DNA of 64,000 bases from Mucilaginibacter gilvus (lineage in GTDB: Bacteria > Bacteroidota > Bacteroidia > Sphingobacteriales > Sphingobacteriaceae): NCBI RefSeq assembly GCF_004054195.1, contig NZ_SBIW01000031.1:1-64000 (forward strand), read 5' to 3'. The notes under the pieces are model-generated. The model was not told the DNA's origin. It saw only the letters and a list, made by a program, of their open reading frames with translations, and ran no database searches. Shown here piece after piece: positions 60,777 through 64,000 of the stretch (position 1 is the stretch's first letter; every line of letters starts with the position of its first letter). A program made the translations under genes and the position numbers.

Positions 60777-62687
60777 TTACCAGTAAGTATTTTGTACCAG
60801 GTTGCTGTTAACCGTAATGTCCTGGTCTTTAATAGGCCACAGGTAATTTCTCAACCCAAATACCGATGTAAATACGGTGTGCGGCTGGTAATAGTTGGCT
60901 GGCTGGCTTTCGTAAACGCTCCACCCTTGTATAGGTTGGCTTAATACGTTTTGCAACTCTTTCCACCTGCGCAGGTCCCAGCCGCTTTGTGCTTCAAAAC
61001 AAAGCTCGATACGGCGCTCCTGGTGTACTATCTGGCGGAAACCATCTTTTGTGGTTACTTTACCCGGGGTGTTAGAGTAGTTTGTCCATGCGCTAACTAC
61101 GCCCGGTATACCTGCCCTTGTGCGCACTTTATCTATATACGTTATGGCATCGCCTGTTGGGCCGTTTACTTCATTTGCACACTCAGAATATAAAAGGTAC
61201 AAGCCTGCAAGCCTCATTAAAGGCAAACGGTAGCTCGATTCGATAAAACCATCATCATAAACCGATAAGTAGTTAACCAGTTTTTTTGGCCAGTAACCGG
61301 TGATGTTCAGCGTATTAATATCCTTAGGGCCGGCAAAGGTTTCTATACCGCGTGCTTCCACGTGGAAAAGATCGCCCAGGTTTACCTTACCGTTGCCAAA
61401 CCATATACCGCCATCAAAACCAATGTTGGCATACATACGCGGCTCGCGGTTAAAGTGCTCTTTTGCGGTCGCGTAATTCTGCGCTATGTAAAAGCGGCTG
61501 GCGTTGTCGCCTGTTTTGATGGAATAACGGCCTGCGTAATCAAAGGTTTTATCCTCGTTTATAGGGACGCCTTTATCGCTGTAAAACATCTCCTGTGTAG
61601 CCAACGGCACCGCGAACAACGATGGGTTGCTAAAAATATTGATTACCGATTTGTTGGTTAAACGCGGCGTAGCGTATCCCTGGAAAGGGAACGTTGGGTT
61701 AAGCGCCCATATCAGCTCGGTATTCAACTCCCATCTTTCGGTAACGGCTGTTTGTACGGAAAGCACTTTACGCAAAGAATCGGGCAGTACGGTGATATTT
61801 GCTGGTGGTATAAACGTATGAAGAGACATCCCAGCTGCCTCACACTCGGTAATAGCTGCTTTGGCTGCATCTGCTGCTAATTTCCATTTGTTGGCATCAT
61901 AAGCAGCCGGGAAAAGTGCAATGCCATCCTTGTCCTTCAAACTATTATAATCGGGGTTACCGTTAAACAGCGGGCTTGCAGCAGTTGCCAAAACTTCGGC
62001 TTTAATAGATAGCGCAATGGGCCTGGTTATGCGGCCCAGTTCCTGTACCTGGTTGGTAATAACCGGCGGCAGATCTACAGTTGCTTCATCCAATAAGCTT
62101 ACTATGTAGGCAAAACACTCATCCAAAGGTGCACGCTTCACCTTTATTTCTTCGGTTGAGGCAGTGATATCCAAATTGGTTTTTATCAATGGTATTGGCC
62201 CGTACAAGCGCAGCAAATAGTAGTGGTAGTAAGCTTTTAAAAACTTCACCTCGGCTATCCAGCGTTTCTTTTCGGTTACGGACAGGTCGGTAGGCTTATC
62301 TATGTTCTCCAGCATGATATTACACCTGCGGATAGAACGGAAGATAGCCTGGCCGTGGTTTTGGCCATCCCAAAAGTTTAAGCCGGGGTTATTGCTGTTT
62401 TGCGTACCGCGCAGCAAAGCAAAGCCGGTTTCATCAAGCGGGTGCTTGGTTAAGTTATTTGGGTATACAATTTCGCCCGAGGTGGTGAAACCCGCGTTGG
62501 CCGTTGCATCGTACAATTGCTGCAGGGTTGCATAGCAGGTAAACAAGTAGTTCTCGGCCTCGTTGCGGTTGCGGAAAGCATACTCCAGCGTTCCAGTATT
62601 ATCCGGAGCAACATCCAGGTACTTTTTGCACGATCCGCCAAGTAGCAGAACTACTATAACGCATACAAATTTTGATATTTTTTTCAT
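60777..62687 (-). CDS. SusD/RagB-family nutrient-binding outer-membrane lipoprotein
   Basis: A 636-residue lipoprotein (VVLLLGGSC, then KKYLDVAPDNTG). SusD motifs include NRNEAENYLFTCYATLQQLY, RRCNIMLENIDKPTDLS, WIAEVKFLKAYYHYYLLRLYG with IPLIKTNLD, and the C-terminal LPLMRLAGLYLLYSECANE, YIDKVRTRAGIPGV and RIELCFEAQSGWDLRRW with NYLWPIKDQDIT. It forms the lid of the SusC-type transporter encoded immediately upstream (24 bp) and helps capture oligosaccharides at the surface. It is longer than SusD itself, which is normal for the RagB group. Confidence 0.95.
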   Translation of the reverse strand: MKKISKFVCVIVVLLLGGSCKKYLDVAPDNTGTLEYAFRNRNEAENYLFTCYATLQQLYDATANAGFTTSGEIVYPNNLTKHPLDETGFALLRGTQNSNNPGLNFWDGQNHGQAIFRSIRRCNIMLENIDKPTDLSVTEKKRWIAEVKFLKAYYHYYLLRLYGPIPLIKTNLDITASTEEIKVKRAPLDECFAYIVSLLDEATVDLPPVITNQVQELGRITRPIALSIKAEVLATAASPLFNGNPDYNSLKDKDGIALFPAAYDANKWKLAADAAKAAITECEAAGMSLHTFIPPANITVLPDSLRKVLSVQTAVTERWELNTELIWALNPTFPFQGYATPRLTNKSVINIFSNPSLFAVPLATQEMFYSDKGVPINEDKTFDYAGRYSIKTGDNASRFYIAQNYATAKEHFNREPRMYANIGFDGGIWFGNGKVNLGDLFHVEARGIETFAGPKDINTLNITGYWPKKLVNYLSVYDDGFIESSYRLPLMRLAGLYLLYSECANEVNGPTGDAITYIDKVRTRAGIPGVVSAWTNYSNTPGKVTTKDGFRQIVHQERRIELCFEAQSGWDLRRWKELQNVLSQPIQGWSVYESQPANYYQPHTVFTSVFGLRNYLWPIKDQDITVNSNLVQNTYW

Positions 62688-62711
62688 GTTACTATGTGTA
62701 AATGGTGCTGA

Positions 62712-64000
62712 TTATAAATTGACATTAAGGCCTATGTTAAATACCTTTTGTATCGGGTAAGAAAAACCATTACCGCCAATTTCGGGATCCCATAATTTAA
62801 AGGGGCTCCAGGTAAGTAAATTAAGGCCGTTAAAGTATACGCGTGCTTTGGTCATGCCCAATTTCTTTGTTAAACTGGCAGGAAGGCTGTAGCCAAATTC
62901 TACCGATTTTAAGCGCAGGAAGCTGCCATCGCGCATCCACCAGGTGCTGCCCTGCCTGTTGTTTTCAATCTGGTTACCGGTTACTCCTAAACGCGGGTAT
63001 TGCGCGTAAAGGTTCTGGTTGTCTTCGCTCCAGTGGTCATCTGCAAATGCCTTAAGCAATTGTGTATTGCCACTTGCATAAGCACCATCGGGGCTTTGGA
63101 TGAACGGACTGGTGCGGCTCGGATCGATAAAGAAGCTAACTTGTGCCTGGCCCTGAAAGAATGCAGAAAGATCGAAACCTTTATACCCGCCGGACACACC
63201 GTAACCATAAACTATTTGCGGAACGGTTGGAAAACCGATAAACGTTTGGTCGGCACCATCAATTTTACCGTCGCCGTTTAAGTCGCGGTATTTGATATCG
63301 CCGCCTCTTGGCGGTACGCCGTTAGATGAGAAGATCTGGCTTGGCGAGTTTGCCGCCTCATTATCATCAACAAACAAACGCTCGGCTATATAACCATAGT
63401 TACGGTTAATAGGCTGGCCAGATTGGTAGCGGTAAGCTTCGGCATACTGCGGCTCTTCGTATTTATCATAGTCGCTTTTGGCAATAGTTAGGTTACCCCT
63501 TGCCTGGATCCAGCCGGAGCCGCCTAAACTTTGTTTATAATCTGTTTGGATATCTATACCCTTGGAATTTGCAGTACCAAAATTGGCGCTCACGTTTGCT
63601 TCCAGCCCCATAGTGGTTGGGATGGCAGAACGCTGCTGTAAAATATTGTAGCGGTGGTATTTGTAAACCTCGGCCACAATGTTCCAGTTTTTAAACAGGG
63701 TAAGCTCCATGCCTATATTCAGCTGGCGCGAAGTTTCCCAGGTTATATCTGCATTAGGGTAATTGAAAATAGTAACCCCGTTACGGCTGTAACCGTTGTT
63801 GGTACCAAAAGTAGCCGGGTTGCCACCGTTGAGATCAAGCCTCGACAGATAATAGAAACGCTCTGAGCCTATCTGGTCGTTACCTACGGTACCATAGCTG
63901 GCCCTCAGTTTCATGCGGGAGATAACGCTGTATATGCTATTACCCCAGAATTTCTCATCAGACACGATCCACGAACCGCCGATGGTTGGGAAAAACCCGT
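62712..64000 (-). CDS. SusC/RagA-family TonB-linked outer-membrane transporter, 5' part beyond window
   Basis: Only the C-terminal ~429 residues are in the window; the frame is open to base 64000. The visible part is beta-barrel with the SusC hallmark GFFPTIGGSWIVSDEKFWGN at the edge, then MKLRASYGTVGNDQIG, FYYLSRLDLNGGN, TWETSRQLNIGMELTLF, VAEVYKYHRYNILQQR, GGDIKYRDLNGDGKIDGADQ, GGYKGFDLSAFFQGQAQVSF and the final LNLLTWSPFKLWDPE with FNIGLNVNL. It imports oligosaccharides together with the SusD protein. The true start, signal peptide and plug lie to the right. Confidence 0.95.
   Translation of the reverse strand, partial: GFFPTIGGSWIVSDEKFWGNSIYSVISRMKLRASYGTVGNDQIGSERFYYLSRLDLNGGNPATFGTNNGYSRNGVTIFNYPNADITWETSRQLNIGMELTLFKNWNIVAEVYKYHRYNILQQRSAIPTTMGLEANVSANFGTANSKGIDIQTDYKQSLGGSGWIQARGNLTIAKSDYDKYEEPQYAEAYRYQSGQPINRNYGYIAERLFVDDNEAANSPSQIFSSNGVPPRGGDIKYRDLNGDGKIDGADQTFIGFPTVPQIVYGYGVSGGYKGFDLSAFFQGQAQVSFFIDPSRTSPFIQSPDGAYASGNTQLLKAFADDHWSEDNQNLYAQYPRLGVTGNQIENNRQGSTWWMRDGSFLRLKSVEFGYSLPASLTKKLGMTKARVYFNGLNLLTWSPFKLWDPEIGGNGFSYPIQKVFNIGLNVNL

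Noticed and set aside
62712-63965. SusC-like gene starting with GTG at 63965
   Set aside because: The frame and the SusC motif GFFPTIGGSW continue to the window edge, so the start lies outside.

Overview
The window comes from a Bacteroidota genome, most likely Sphingobacteriaceae (Mucilaginibacter/Pedobacter-like). The reasons are the SusC/SusD pair with associated glycan-binding lipoproteins, the CHU_C / PorP-SprF / OmpA trio linked to type IX secretion, the MBG and cadherin-like-sandwich surface repeats, DUF4249 lipoproteins and the STN-type TonB-dependent receptor. The assignment is inferred from protein families only; no rRNA or tRNA gene is present to confirm it. No CRISPR array, insertion sequence or complete prophage was seen.

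Layout. 1-6163: a giant repeat-built surface protein, running off the left edge. 6473-7614: two paralogous tail-collar-domain proteins. 8095-10784: a lipoprotein, a membrane protein and a two-component pair (histidine kinase, NarL-type regulator). 10952-13187: a putative membrane-anchored one-component regulator divergent from a duplicated DoxX-like membrane protein. 13242-14468: an exported aspartyl protease with a PDZ domain. 14589-19138: the CHU_C / PorP-SprF / OmpA operon. 19246-22902: a LodB-like flavoprotein and a LodA-like quinoprotein oxidase with a Tat-type signal. 23163-25526: cytochrome bd-type quinol oxidase (cydAB). 25703-29101: a SWIM-SNF2 helicase. 29319-33428: an exported Hint-domain protein, a 40-residue membrane peptide missed by length-filtered gene finding, and two Tat-signal enzymes (HisC-like aminotransferase and flavin amine oxidase). 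33794-34267: a DinB-like protein whose start codon lies inside an 18-bp hairpin.

34350-42156 is a TonB-receptor operon: small secreted protein, STN-type receptor, an internally deleted DUF4249 protein, a full DUF4249 lipoprotein and a large MG2-like/plug-domain protein. 42376-51104 is one regulated export system: membrane-fusion protein, TolC-type channel, MacB-like ABC ATPase, two permeases, a sigma-54-dependent response regulator and its kinase. A consensus sigma-54 promoter lies directly upstream and a 16-bp palindrome sits about 85 bp before the predicted transcription start, so the operon probably encodes its own activator. 51646-64000 is a polysaccharide-utilisation locus: SusC-like receptor (cut by the right edge), SusD-like protein, two discoidin-like surface lipoproteins, a two-domain esterase, a GH95-type fucosidase and a clan GH-D alpha-galactosidase. 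It suggests breakdown of an acetylated, fucose- and galactose-decorated glycan.

Intergenic DNA carries dispersed repeats: a ~50-bp element in inverted copies on both sides of the tolC-hlyD pair, a palindrome cluster at 51341-51493, and single elements at 25546 and 33717.
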